From assembly GCA_050946775.1 (NCBI GenBank), contig JBMNVL010000026.1, forward strand, positions 1 through 20,055: DNA of 20,055 nucleotides, in the 5' to 3' direction. The notes below the pieces were generated by a model. That model was not told the origin of the DNA and ran no database searches. It saw only the letters and a program-made list of their open reading frames with translations. This stretch comes from UMGS1474 sp050946775. Its GTDB lineage: Bacteria > Bacillota > Clostridia > Oscillospirales > Acutalibacteraceae. Numbering within the stretch: position 1 is the stretch's first letter; every line of letters starts with the position of its first letter. A program made the position numbers and the translations under genes. Of the stretch, positions 14,543 to 20,055 are shown piece by piece.

Positions 14543-14577
14543 ATCCCGCCGTGTCCTTCGACACGGCGGGATTTTTG
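14543..14577 (+). terminator. Intrinsic terminator after the zinc-ribbon gene
   Basis: A perfect 13-bp stem (14543-14555 with 14560-14572) around a CTTC loop, GC-rich, followed on the plus strand by TTTTTG. It lies 16 bases after the stop codon and should end both the zinc-ribbon transcript and operon readthrough. Confidence 0.92.
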
Positions 14578-14591
14578 TATAAACGCCTTTT

Positions 14592-14634
14592 CGTTCGACC
14601 ATCCTATCCAAAACGGGAAAAGGATGGTCGAACG
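14592..14634 (+). promoter_or_regulatory. Perfect 14-bp inverted repeat covering the ribosome site of the next gene
   Basis: CGTTCGACCATCCT (14592-14605) is repeated inverted as AGGATGGTCGAACG (14621-14634) around a 15-base loop. The right arm contains the only ribosome-binding sequence (AGGATGG) for the hydrolase gene and ends on the first base of its GTG start. Folded as RNA it would hide the ribosome site; as DNA it could be an operator. No U-tract follows, so it is not a terminator. Confidence 0.75.
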
Positions 14635-15551
14635 TGCTTTTGACAGCAATGGTATGCGACGGGATCTTCCGCCGCCCCAAAGGGATCGGCGCCACCGAGC
14701 TGACCTACGCCGACGTGGACCCGGCGCGGTATCCCCGCCGGCCGATCCGGTTTCGGTCAGGCAGGCGGGTCTTGCAGGGGTATTTGTATCCTTCCGGTCC
14801 CGCCAAAGGGGTGGTGGTCGTCGCCGGCGGACTGTTCAGCGGCGCCGACCGGCATTTGGGAGAGATCGTCCGGTTCGTGGACGGCGGCTGGCGGGTCTTC
14901 GCGTTTGACGGCACCGGGATCGGGCAAAGCGAGGGGAGAAGCGCCCGCGGCCTGCCCCAGACCCGGCTGGATCTGCTGGCGGCTCTGGACGCCCTGCACC
15001 GGGATCCCGTTGTCGGCGGCGATCCGATCGTGGTGTACGGCCACAGCGTGGGCGGTTACGCCGCCCTGACCGCGCTGGCGCAGACGTCTTGCATCCGCGC
15101 GGCGGTCAGCGTCGCCGGATTCGACCGGCCGCTGGAGGTGATGCGGTATCACGCCCGCCAACACGCCGGAAGGTGGGCGGCAGGATCCACGCCTCTTTTG
15201 CGGGCGCATCTGCGGCTGCGGTTCGGCGGCGCCGCCGACCGGTCGGCCAGGGAGGCGGTGATCGGATCCAACGTGCCGGTGATGCTGATCGAAGGCAGCG
15301 CCGACCGCGTGGTGCCGCCCTTTCTCGGTGTCGGGCCGGTCACCCGGCCGGGCGTGCGTTACCGGCTGATCGATGCTCCGGAGCGCAACACCCATTCCAC
15401 CCTGTGGCTTTCCGGCGAGGCGGCCGCGCTGACGCTGACAGGCCGCGATCAGCAGCGGGACGCGTGGCCGCGGGAGCGGCGGCTGGCCGCCAACCGTCCC
15501 GACCCGGCCTTTATGAAGGAAGTGCTGACCTTTTTCGATGGCGCCGTTTGA
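14634..15551 (+). CDS. Alpha/beta hydrolase (serine nucleophile), GTG start
   Basis: A 305-residue alpha/beta hydrolase with an intact triad: GHSVGG with Ser138, Asp224 in EGSADRVVPP, and His254 in NTHSTLW. The oxyanion region is VVAGGLFSG (63-70), and FDGTGIGQSEG (91-101) is the usual turn after strand 4. There is no membrane anchor. The start is taken as GTG at 14634, because AGGATGG lies 6 bases before it; ATG at 14649 is the alternative but has no ribosome site nearby. The family includes lysophospholipases, esterases and BAAT-like thioesterases. It is separated from the lipid operon by a strong terminator, so its link to that system is only a possible one. Its upstream hairpin suggests translational or operator control. 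Confidence 0.85.
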   Translation: MLLTAMVCDGIFRRPKGIGATELTYADVDPARYPRRPIRFRSGRRVLQGYLYPSGPAKGVVVVAGGLFSGADRHLGEIVRFVDGGWRVFAFDGTGIGQSEGRSARGLPQTRLDLLAALDALHRDPVVGGDPIVVYGHSVGGYAALTALAQTSCIRAAVSVAGFDRPLEVMRYHARQHAGRWAAGSTPLLRAHLRLRFGGAADRSAREAVIGSNVPVMLIEGSADRVVPPFLGVGPVTRPGVRYRLIDAPERNTHSTLWLSGEAAALTLTGRDQQRDAWPRERRLAANRPDPAFMKEVLTFFDGAV

Positions 15552-15571
15552 TAAAATTTCGTAGACGGATA

Positions 15572-15623
15572 ACAAAAACAAAGGAAAGCTCCCAGACCGT
15601 TGTTTTTTCAACAGCCTGGGAGC
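15572..15623 (-). terminator. Intrinsic terminator of the MATE gene (minus strand)
   Basis: GCTCCCAG (15588-15595) pairs with CTGGGAGC (15616-15623), with an inner GTTG/CAAC stem around TTTTTT. On the minus strand it is followed by TTTCCTTTGTTTTTG (15572-15587). It lies 43 bases beyond the MATE stop codon and, being roughly symmetrical, may also end the plus-strand hydrolase transcript. Confidence 0.82.
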
Positions 15624-15665
15624 CGAACGCGTTTTGCAGGGGATCTTCTGTCTGCACGTGTCTTT

Positions 15666-17051
15666 TTACGCGTACTGATACTTCTCTTTGTATTTCCGGA
15701 AGAAGCCGAAGGTCATAATCGTCGCCAGCAGCTCGGAGAAGACGACGGAATACCAAACGCCATAGAACGCCGCCTCGTAACTCGAGCCGAACACGTAGAA
15801 GAAAACGACCGGCACGATGATGATAGTCGCCAAGTTGAACACCAGCGTTCTCACGATCGAAATAATCCCGGAGACCCGTCCGTTGTTGAAGGCGGTAAAG
15901 AGTCCGGACCCGAAGGTCGGAATTCCTTTGAACAGGAAGGACAGCGTGAAGATCGAAAGGCCGTCGACCGTGATCTGCATAAGATCCGCGTCTCCGTGGG
16001 AGAACGCGCTTGCCAGCGGATACGACAACGCTTCGATCAAGACGGTCGAGACGGTACTGAAAATGAACACGATCGTTAAACTCTTCGTATACAGATTCTT
16101 CAGATTGTCCTTATTGCCGGCTCCGTAGTTATAAGAGATTAGGGGAGAGACACCGAGCACGAAACCGGAAGCGATGGCGGTGAAGATCGAGTTGACGTAT
16201 CCCACCGTACCGTAGGCGGCAACGCCCATGTCGCCGATCATGTAAAGGAACAAGCTGTTGTAAACGATGTTGATGATGGATCCGGAAATATTGGTGAAAA
16301 ATTCGGACGAGCCGTTTCCGCAAGCTTTGGCCAGAGCCTTGCCGTCCGTTTCAGGCTTTCCGAGGCGCAGAAGGCTTTTGTTTTTGCTAAAGAAATAGAT
16401 CAGCGGAATAACGCCGCCGACGAAAAGACCTGCTACCGTCGAGATAGCGGCTCCCTGAACCGCCTTGATGGGGTCACCGTTGGCCACAACGCCGACGAGA
16501 ATCGAGTCGCCTATGACATTTGTTATGCCCGCAAGAATTGTGAAAAGAAGGCCGAGTCCGGGCTTTTTCGCGGTTGCCAGAAAACTCTGGCAATAAAACT
16601 GCAGCATGAAAAGCGTGATCGCCGGGATTAGGATGTGGCTGTATGCAACGCAGAAAGGCATCATCGTTTCCGTCACGCCAAGCAGATTAAGGAGCGGCTC
16701 CAGGGCGAAAAACAGAACGATAGAGGAAACAACGCCGATGCCGATCAGAACGTACGCAAAGAAGGAAAAAAGTCCGTTCGCCCGCTTTGTGTCTCCCTCT
16801 CCCAAGACCTTGCCGACCAGGGCGCTGCCGCCGGTACCAAACATAAAACCGATGGCGGCGATGATCATGAAAATAGGCGAAACCTGGTTGATTGCAGCGA
16901 ACGCTGTCGTTCCGCCGAAATTGGATACAAAAATACCGTCAACGATCGTGTAGAGCGACGCAAGAAGCACCGCCAGGATCGTGGGCATAACGTACTTGAA
17001 TAGCTTGCCGGTTGTAAAATTTTGTGTCAAAGCGCTTGTTTTCTCGTCCAT
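15666..17051 (-). CDS. MATE family efflux transporter
   Basis: A 461-residue membrane protein with about 12 hydrophobic segments. The first helix region contains LASLYTIVDGIFVSNFGG, then ALVGKVLGEGDTKRAN between helices, the standard MATE N-lobe layout; the second lobe repeats it with GVSPLISYNYGAGNKDNL. MATE proteins export drugs or metabolites in exchange for Na+ or H+. The start is chosen at the ATG ending at 17051, with AAAGGAAG 5 bases upstream; the frame stays open for another 86 codons, but that stretch includes the promoter and leader. Base composition is lower in GC than the lipid operon, with many AAG, GAA and ATC/ATT codons, which hints at separate ancestry. Single-gene transcript with promoter at 17151-17179. 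Substrate unknown. Confidence 0.93.
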   Translation of the reverse strand: MDEKTSALTQNFTTGKLFKYVMPTILAVLLASLYTIVDGIFVSNFGGTTAFAAINQVSPIFMIIAAIGFMFGTGGSALVGKVLGEGDTKRANGLFSFFAYVLIGIGVVSSIVLFFALEPLLNLLGVTETMMPFCVAYSHILIPAITLFMLQFYCQSFLATAKKPGLGLLFTILAGITNVIGDSILVGVVANGDPIKAVQGAAISTVAGLFVGGVIPLIYFFSKNKSLLRLGKPETDGKALAKACGNGSSEFFTNISGSIINIVYNSLFLYMIGDMGVAAYGTVGYVNSIFTAIASGFVLGVSPLISYNYGAGNKDNLKNLYTKSLTIVFIFSTVSTVLIEALSYPLASAFSHGDADLMQITVDGLSIFTLSFLFKGIPTFGSGLFTAFNNGRVSGIISIVRTLVFNLATIIIVPVVFFYVFGSSYEAAFYGVWYSVVFSELLATIMTFGFFRKYKEKYQYA

Positions 17052-17078
17052 AATATCTTCCTTTCTTGATATGGAATG

Positions 17079-17096
17079 AATTCCGTACACGGAATT
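17079..17096. promoter_or_regulatory. Palindrome in the MATE leader, possible operator
   Basis: AATTCCGT and ACGGAATT flank a 2-base centre, a perfect 8-bp dyad of the size bound by TetR or MarR-type repressors. It lies 28 bases before the ATG and about 50 bases after the predicted transcription start. No regulator gene is next to it in this window. The operator role is inferred from symmetry and position. Confidence 0.5.
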
Positions 17097-17150
17097 TATC
17101 GACCGTATAAGCGGCGCGTTTCTTGCCCGCTTACAATTTGAATATGCTTT

Positions 17151-17179
17151 ATTGTATTGTATATCTATCAAAATGTCAA
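17151..17179 (-). promoter_or_regulatory. Sigma-A type promoter of the MATE gene
   Basis: On the minus strand a perfect TTGACA (17174-17179), a 17-base AT-rich spacer and TACAAT (17151-17156). Predicted start near 17144, giving a leader of about 93 bases that contains the palindrome at 17079-17096. Confidence 0.85.
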
Positions 17180-17190
17180 TAGATTGAGAG

Positions 17191-17280
17191 GGCATTTTTG
17201 CTATAAATGCCAATAATTCTGCGAGAGTTGTAGTGGTAATGCCCGCCTTACGGCAATCGTGTTTTTTCGCTTTGCGAAAA
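17191..17280. repeat. Two short inverted repeats in the gap between MATE and GNAT genes
   Basis: GGCATTT/AAATGCC (17191-17197 and 17205-17211) lies 12 bases upstream of the MATE -35 box. TTTTCGC/GCGAAAA (17264-17270 and 17274-17280) lies 66 bases downstream of the acetyltransferase stop. Neither has a proper U-tract on the minus strand, so they are not convincing terminators; the first could be an operator. The rest of 17212-17345 shows no gene I can support, though its minus strand happens to stay open in the MATE frame. Confidence 0.4.
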
Positions 17281-17345
17281 GTGGACCAAAACATAGAAAG
17301 AACGCCCAAAAATGTACCGGTGAAGATCTCGATGAACGGAATACG

Positions 17346-17774
17346 TTAAAGCAATTTTTTAAAGCAGATGATCCTGTTTTCTTCTTGAAACCCAATGCTT
17401 AAGTGGAAGTGCATAGACGCCGTGTTTGTCAGCTCACAGTCACTGGCAAATTCGGTGCAGCCTTTTTCTCTCGCCCATTGCTCACATTCCAAAACCAGTT
17501 TCTTTGCGATCTTCTTATGACGATATTCCTCTTTTACGCTGACGCCTTCCAGATATCCGACGGGGCTGGTTTCACAGCCTTCCACATAATCGTGCCGCAG
17601 ACAGCACAGCGCCGCACCGACAATTTGTCCATCCGCTTTTTCTGAAAAAACAGCGGAGTTGTCTGAATCTATATAGTTTTGGATGATTCTTTCCAGCTCC
17701 GCCGGGGTATGTTCCGGCCAAATGATCTTGACAAGCTTCGCGAGGGATGGTAACTCTTCAGGCTTTGTTCTCAT
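17346..17774 (-). CDS. GNAT acetyltransferase, aminoglycoside AAC(6')-I-like
   Basis: A 142-residue GNAT protein. It carries the hallmarks of the AAC(6')-Ig/Ih-type subgroup in the same order: WPEH near residue 19, a TSPVGYLEGVSV block (about 69-80) with EEYRHKKIAKKL (acetyl-CoA pyrophosphate loop), then CTEFASDCELTN and a C-terminal GFQEENRIICFKK. In the known enzymes these parts acetylate the 6'-amino group of aminoglycosides with acetyl-CoA. The start has GAGGTGA 6 bases upstream. Length is normal for the subgroup. No transposase or integrase lies beside it, so it looks chromosomal. Chromosomal relatives in gut Firmicutes are often annotated this way without proof of resistance, so activity on a drug is uncertain. 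Confidence 0.85.
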   Translation of the reverse strand: MRTKPEELPSLAKLVKIIWPEHTPAELERIIQNYIDSDNSAVFSEKADGQIVGAALCCLRHDYVEGCETSPVGYLEGVSVKEEYRHKKIAKKLVLECEQWAREKGCTEFASDCELTNTASMHFHLSIGFQEENRIICFKKLL

Positions 17775-17818
17775 TTCGTGTCACCTCATGTTCTGTCGTT
17801 TGATGGTGGAGGGAATAG

Positions 17819-17910
17819 GAAAAAGATGGATTGGTGATGCCGCAAAGTGATATTCTATTCGCCTTAAACTGCGCGAAGCGCCATATCACTCGGCGCAAGC
17901 CGAATAGAGT
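17819..17910. repeat. Hairpin-box repeat element, copy 1
   Basis: Begins with GAAAAAGATGGATTGG (17819-17834), which recurs at 17955-17970. It then has a GTGATAT box (17847-17853), a TCTATTCG arm, TTAA, hairpin GCGC-GAA-GCGC (17871-17881), an inverted box ATATCAC (17883-17889), hairpin TCGGC-GCAA-GCCGA (17890-17903), and ATAGAGTT leading into a terminator. TCTATTCG and CGAATAGA at the two ends also pair. This is the same plan as copy 2 with different stem sequences. No protein gene lies here. Confidence 0.7.
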
Positions 17911-17940
17911 TAAAAAAGCACGCTCTCGCGTGCTCTTTTC
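17911..17940 (-). terminator. Intrinsic terminator at the end of repeat copy 1
   Basis: AGCACGC (17917-17923) and GCGTGCT (17928-17934) form a 7-bp stem with a 4-base loop, followed on the minus strand by TTTTTT. It reads in the same direction as the tRNA-Tyr terminator at 18193-18222. There is no intact gene upstream of it on that strand, only the tRNA-like fragment at 17981-18003. Confidence 0.65.
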
Positions 17941-17954
17941 GGTCTATGCGGTAC

Positions 17955-18192
17955 GAAAAAGATGGATTGGCGTTTTTTATAGATGGATTCGAACCCTCGA
18001 AAGTTTTTAGTGATATATCTCGCTTCGCTCGATGTGATATATTTTTCAAAGAAAAATGTGATATTTTTCGCTGACGCGAAAAGTGATATTATATTCGTTC
18101 CTTAACTCGACCGCAGGTCGAATATCACTGCGCAGCAATATCACTCGAACGAAGTTCGAATATCACTCGTTCCGAAGGAACGAATATAGTTG
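17955..18192. repeat. Hairpin-box repeat element, copy 2 (larger array)
   Basis: Starts with the same 16-mer as copy 1. GTGATAT boxes stand at 18010, 18034, 18058 and 18083 (24-25 base period), then inverted ATATCAC boxes at 18122, 18138 and 18160. Between boxes lie small hairpins: ATTTTTC-AAA-GAAAAAT (18041-18057), TTTTCGC-TGAC-GCGAAAA (18065-18082), TCGACC-GCA-GGTCGA (18107-18121), TGC-GCA-GCA (18129-18137), TCGAAC-GAA-GTTCGA (18145-18159), TCGTTCC-GAA-GGAACGA (18167-18183), and an imperfect one at 18017-18033. A 12-bp long-range pair joins 18090-18101 with 18177-18188. It ends ATATAGTTG at the tRNA-Tyr terminator. Stem sequences differ from one another while boxes are fixed. Confidence 0.8.
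17981..18003 (-). pseudogene. tRNA T-arm-like fragment
   Basis: On the minus strand this reads TCGAGGGTTCGAATCCATCT, a TTCGAAT T-loop flanked by an imperfect stem (one mismatch in GAGGG/CCATC). No anticodon arm, D-arm or acceptor stem surrounds it, so it is a remnant or mimic rather than a working tRNA. The nearby 16-mer repeats contain the related GATGGATTGG. Confidence 0.5.
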
Positions 18193-18222
18193 AAAAAGCC
18201 GTTCCTGACGGAACGGCTTTTT
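18193..18222 (-). terminator. Intrinsic terminator of tRNA-Tyr
   Basis: A perfect 13-bp stem, AAAAAGCCGTTCC (18193-18205) with GGAACGGCTTTTT (18210-18222), loop TGAC. Its A and T runs make it work on either strand. On the minus strand it starts one base after the CCA end of tRNA-Tyr. GTTCC/GGAAC of this stem echoes the last hairpin of the adjacent repeat array (18167-18183). Confidence 0.9.
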
Positions 18223-18223
18223 C

Positions 18224-18308
18224 TGGTGGGGGAAGGTGGATTCGAACCACCGAAGTCAGTGACAACAGATTTACAGTCTGCCCCCTTTGGCCGCTCGGGA
18301 ATTCCCCC
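18224..18308 (-). tRNA. tRNA-Tyr (anticodon GUA)
   Basis: An 85-base gene with encoded CCA (18224-18226). The acceptor stem GGGGGAA (18302-18308) pairs with TTCCCCC (18228-18234). The anticodon GTA is at 18272-18274 within CTGTAAATCTG. The long variable arm (GTCACTGAC region) and the T-arm GGTGGTTCGAATCCACC are intact. The long extra arm and GTA anticodon identify bacterial tRNA-Tyr. A strong promoter lies 20 bases upstream and a perfect terminator directly downstream, so it is a single-gene unit. Confidence 0.97.
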
Positions 18309-18327
18309 ATATCGAACAGCGAGATTT

Positions 18328-18356
18328 ACTATACCATAAACCGGGGCGGTTGTCAA
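18328..18356 (-). promoter_or_regulatory. Sigma-A type promoter of tRNA-Tyr
   Basis: Minus strand: perfect TTGACA (18351-18356), 17-base spacer, TATAGT (18328-18333). Transcription would start about 13 bases before the mature 5' end, as expected for a tRNA trimmed by RNase P. Confidence 0.88.
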
Positions 18357-18403
18357 GAACAAAATTCGTGTTTTTTGCGGAAAATCTCGTTGCCGTTCCT
18401 ATG

Positions 18404-18439
18404 GAAAAACCCCCGGAAAACCGGTCGGGTTTTCCGGGG
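18404..18439 (-). terminator. Intrinsic terminator of addA
   Basis: CCCCGGAAAACC (18411-18422) and GGTTTTCCGGGG (18428-18439) form a 12-bp stem with a 5-base loop, followed on the minus strand by GTTTTTCC. It lies 9 bases past the addA stop, so addA is the last gene of its transcript. Confidence 0.9.
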
Positions 18440-18448
18440 ATTTGCCGC

Positions 18449-20055
18449 TCACAGATCGCATTTGATCGCCTCTCCCAGCGAAAAGGCGTACAGCCAGCAT
18501 TCCCGCACCGGACGGGACAGGGTCTGCTCCAGCGCGGCCTTATAAATGCGCAATTGATCGCGGTAACGCTCGACCAATTCCGCGCCGGTTTTGACCGCGT
18601 CGGTCTTGTAATCCACGATCACCCATTCGCCGTCCTCCCAGAACACGCTGTCGGCGATGCCCTGTACCACGATCTTCTCGTTTGGCATATCCTCCGGGGC
18701 GGCGTATCCGAAAAACGCCGGGGGAAGCTCCACCGTGAAGGCCTGTTCTCTGAGCCAACGGGGAGACGCCAGCATCCGGGCGCACAGCTCGCTTTCAAAG
18801 AAGCCCGCCAACCGCCTGACGTTCAGGGATTGGCGCTGATCGGCGGTCAAAACGCCCTCCAGCGCCAGCCGGTCAGCCTCCCGGCGGACGTCCTGTCCGG
18901 CACGGTGGAAGTCCGCCCGTTCCATAAAGGTGTGCATTGCGGTGCCGCGTCCCGCGGCCGAAAGGGGCTGACGCTCCAAAAACGCCGGGCGCTGCTCGGC
19001 GACGTGCCGGGTCTCCAGCGCCTCGTGAGACAGCGCCGACGCCGCCAGCTTGGAAGGAATGGCCGCCAGAGCGGCGTAAGGGTACCGGTAGGCCAGCCGC
19101 TGTTGATACCGGGCGGTCAAAGCGGGATCGGGAAGCGGGCTTTCCGCCTGTGTCTTTGCCTGCGTGACGGCAGGGGATGCGCATACCGTGATCTCCCACG
19201 GGGTATCGCAGGGAAGGACCGGCAGATCCGGCGCCGAGGCCAACCGGCGCAGCTCCTCTCCCGAAGGATGGCGCAGCGCCGCCATCATCATCCATTCGCC
19301 CATCGAAGCGGCGTTTTGCAGCGCGTAGGCGCTCACGGTCGGCCGGTCGCCCACGGTGGCCGCCATTTTCGACAGCATTTTGGCCACGTCGGCGCAGGTC
19401 GCCACCATGCACAGCTTTTCCTTGGCGCGGGTCATCGCCACGTAGAGCACCCGCAGATCCTCCGCCCGTTCCGCCTGCCGGATGGCCAGCTTGACCGCTT
19501 CACGGGGCAAGGTGTCGTATTGCCGGCGGGTGGCGGGATCCCGCCACACCAGTCCGATCCCCTGATCGGACTGCAGCAAAAGATCGCCTTTGGTGGAGTC
19601 GTTGTTGAATTTGTGTCCCATTCCGGCCAAAAAGACCACCGGGAACTCCAGCCCCTTGGAATGATGAACGCTGATGATCCGCACCACATTGGATTGACCC
19701 GACAAAGTCGACGCCGGCGCCAGATCCTCCCGCTGCTCCTCCAGCCGGTCGACGTAGCGGACAAAGGCGGACAAGCCGCGGAATTTGCCCTGCTCGAACC
19801 GCCGGGCGAAATCGTGCAGCAGCCGCAGATTGGCCAGGCGCTGTTCGCCGTTGACCCGTGCCGCGGCCGCCGCCAAAAGCCCGGTCTCCTCCAGCAGCCG
19901 GTGGATCAACTGATCCGCCGGCAGGGCGGTGGCCAGCCGCCGGTATTCCTCCATTTTTCCGGAAAACCGCCGGCAGCGCTCCCGCAGATTTTCGTCCGTG
20001 CCGGCGCGGGCGTATTCCCGCAGCGCCACGTAGAGCGGGGCTTTGCGCCGGTGGG
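18449..20055 (-). CDS. addA: AddA, helicase-nuclease subunit of AddAB (partial, N-terminus off the window)
   Basis: The C-terminal 534 or so codons of a UvrD-type helicase fused to a RecB-family nuclease. The frame stays open through the right edge, so the GTG near 20029 is not a real start. Helicase motifs V and VI are visible as ISVHHSKGLEFPVVFLAGM and LRVLYVAMTRAKEKL. The nuclease domain follows, with GTAMHTFME and the metal-binding VIVDYKTD (near 18600) preceded by GIADSVFWEDGEW. AddA with AddB resects double-strand breaks up to a Chi-like site for RecA repair and limits foreign DNA. No cysteine cluster is seen here, which agrees with AddA, since the iron-sulfur cluster belongs to AddB. 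An addB gene would be expected upstream, outside the window. Confidence 0.93.
   Translation of the reverse strand, partial: HRRKAPLYVALREYARAGTDENLRERCRRFSGKMEEYRRLATALPADQLIHRLLEETGLLAAAAARVNGEQRLANLRLLHDFARRFEQGKFRGLSAFVRYVDRLEEQREDLAPASTLSGQSNVVRIISVHHSKGLEFPVVFLAGMGHKFNNDSTKGDLLLQSDQGIGLVWRDPATRRQYDTLPREAVKLAIRQAERAEDLRVLYVAMTRAKEKLCMVATCADVAKMLSKMAATVGDRPTVSAYALQNAASMGEWMMMAALRHPSGEELRRLASAPDLPVLPCDTPWEITVCASPAVTQAKTQAESPLPDPALTARYQQRLAYRYPYAALAAIPSKLAASALSHEALETRHVAEQRPAFLERQPLSAAGRGTAMHTFMERADFHRAGQDVRREADRLALEGVLTADQRQSLNVRRLAGFFESELCARMLASPRWLREQAFTVELPPAFFGYAAPEDMPNEKIVVQGIADSVFWEDGEWVIVDYKTDAVKTGAELVERYRDQLRIYKAALEQTLSRPVRECWLYAFSLGEAIKCDL

Noticed and set aside
14558..14583. Promoter for the third hydrolase (TCGACA and TATAAA)
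   Set aside because: The spacing is only 14 bases and the -35 lies inside the terminator stem, so I do not list it.
17052..17309. 86-codon N-terminal extension of the MATE gene
   Set aside because: It contains the TTGACA/TACAAT promoter and the leader dyad, and MATE proteins normally start near the chosen ATG.
17981..18003. A working tRNA gene
   Set aside because: Only a T-arm-like piece is present; there is no anticodon arm and no acceptor pairing.
18010..18188. CRISPR array
   Set aside because: Boxes are only 7 bases, reverse orientation midway, and are separated by self-complementary stems rather than unique spacers. No cas gene is near.
17864..18362. Small minus-strand open frames of 61-73 codons across the repeat elements and tRNA-Tyr
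   Set aside because: They translate hairpin boxes and the tRNA T-arm (EGSNPS and GGSNPP segments), a well-known false ORF pattern.

Overview
The window looks like chromosome from a GC-rich member of the Firmicutes, most likely an uncultured gut clostridium of the Oscillospirales/Ruminococcaceae kind. This rests on strong GGAGG-type ribosome sites, sigma-A promoters with 17-bp spacers, an AddA-type helicase-nuclease (the Firmicutes counterpart of RecB), a FakA/DegV fatty-acid kinase pair, and an ECF-like sigma factor translationally coupled to its membrane partner. The species cannot be named from the sequence.

Bases 1-1593 (minus strand) hold a sigma factor, a probable anti-sigma factor and a third membrane-anchored protein cut by the left edge. 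Two divergent promoters lie in the gap at 1594-1828. From there an 11-gene plus-strand operon runs to 13759 with overlapping or nearly touching genes. It encodes an adenylating enzyme with its own carrier domain, two PlsC-type acyltransferases, a second AMP-binding ligase, a free acyl carrier protein, a fusion of an LRAT-like thiol acyltransferase/hydrolase domain to a 4'-phosphopantetheinyl transferase, a serine alpha/beta hydrolase, a DegV/FakB-like fatty-acid binding protein, an MFS_2 (MelB/MFSD2A-like) transporter, a FakA-like fatty-acid kinase, and an alpha/beta hydrolase whose nucleophile position is Cys. Read together, this is a self-contained acyl-handling system. Acyl chains would be released from lipids (LRAT, hydrolases), bound and phosphorylated (FakB/FakA) or adenylated onto a dedicated carrier (two ligases, ACP, own PPTase), and put back on a glycerolipid (two PlsC enzymes), with a transporter for substrate or product. 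The closest known logic is the LplT-Aas lysophospholipid repair system of enterobacteria. The product and substrate here are unknown, and this cluster is the best candidate for an undescribed system.

Bases 13737-15551 carry a zinc-ribbon membrane protein with a Pro/Gln/Tyr repeat (own promoter, strong terminator) and a third alpha/beta hydrolase. The ribosome site of that hydrolase is buried in a 14-bp perfect hairpin.

Bases 15572-17774 (minus strand) are visibly less GC-rich. They carry a MATE efflux protein, with a sigma-A promoter and a dyad in its leader, and an AAC(6')-like GNAT acetyltransferase. Both may have been acquired.

Bases 17775-18356 contain no protein gene. They hold two tandem copies of a repeat element made of short hairpins separated by GTGATAT/ATATCAC boxes, each copy ending in an intrinsic terminator. 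The second copy abuts the terminator of a tRNA-Tyr gene. Beyond this lies the C-terminal part of addA, cut by the right edge.
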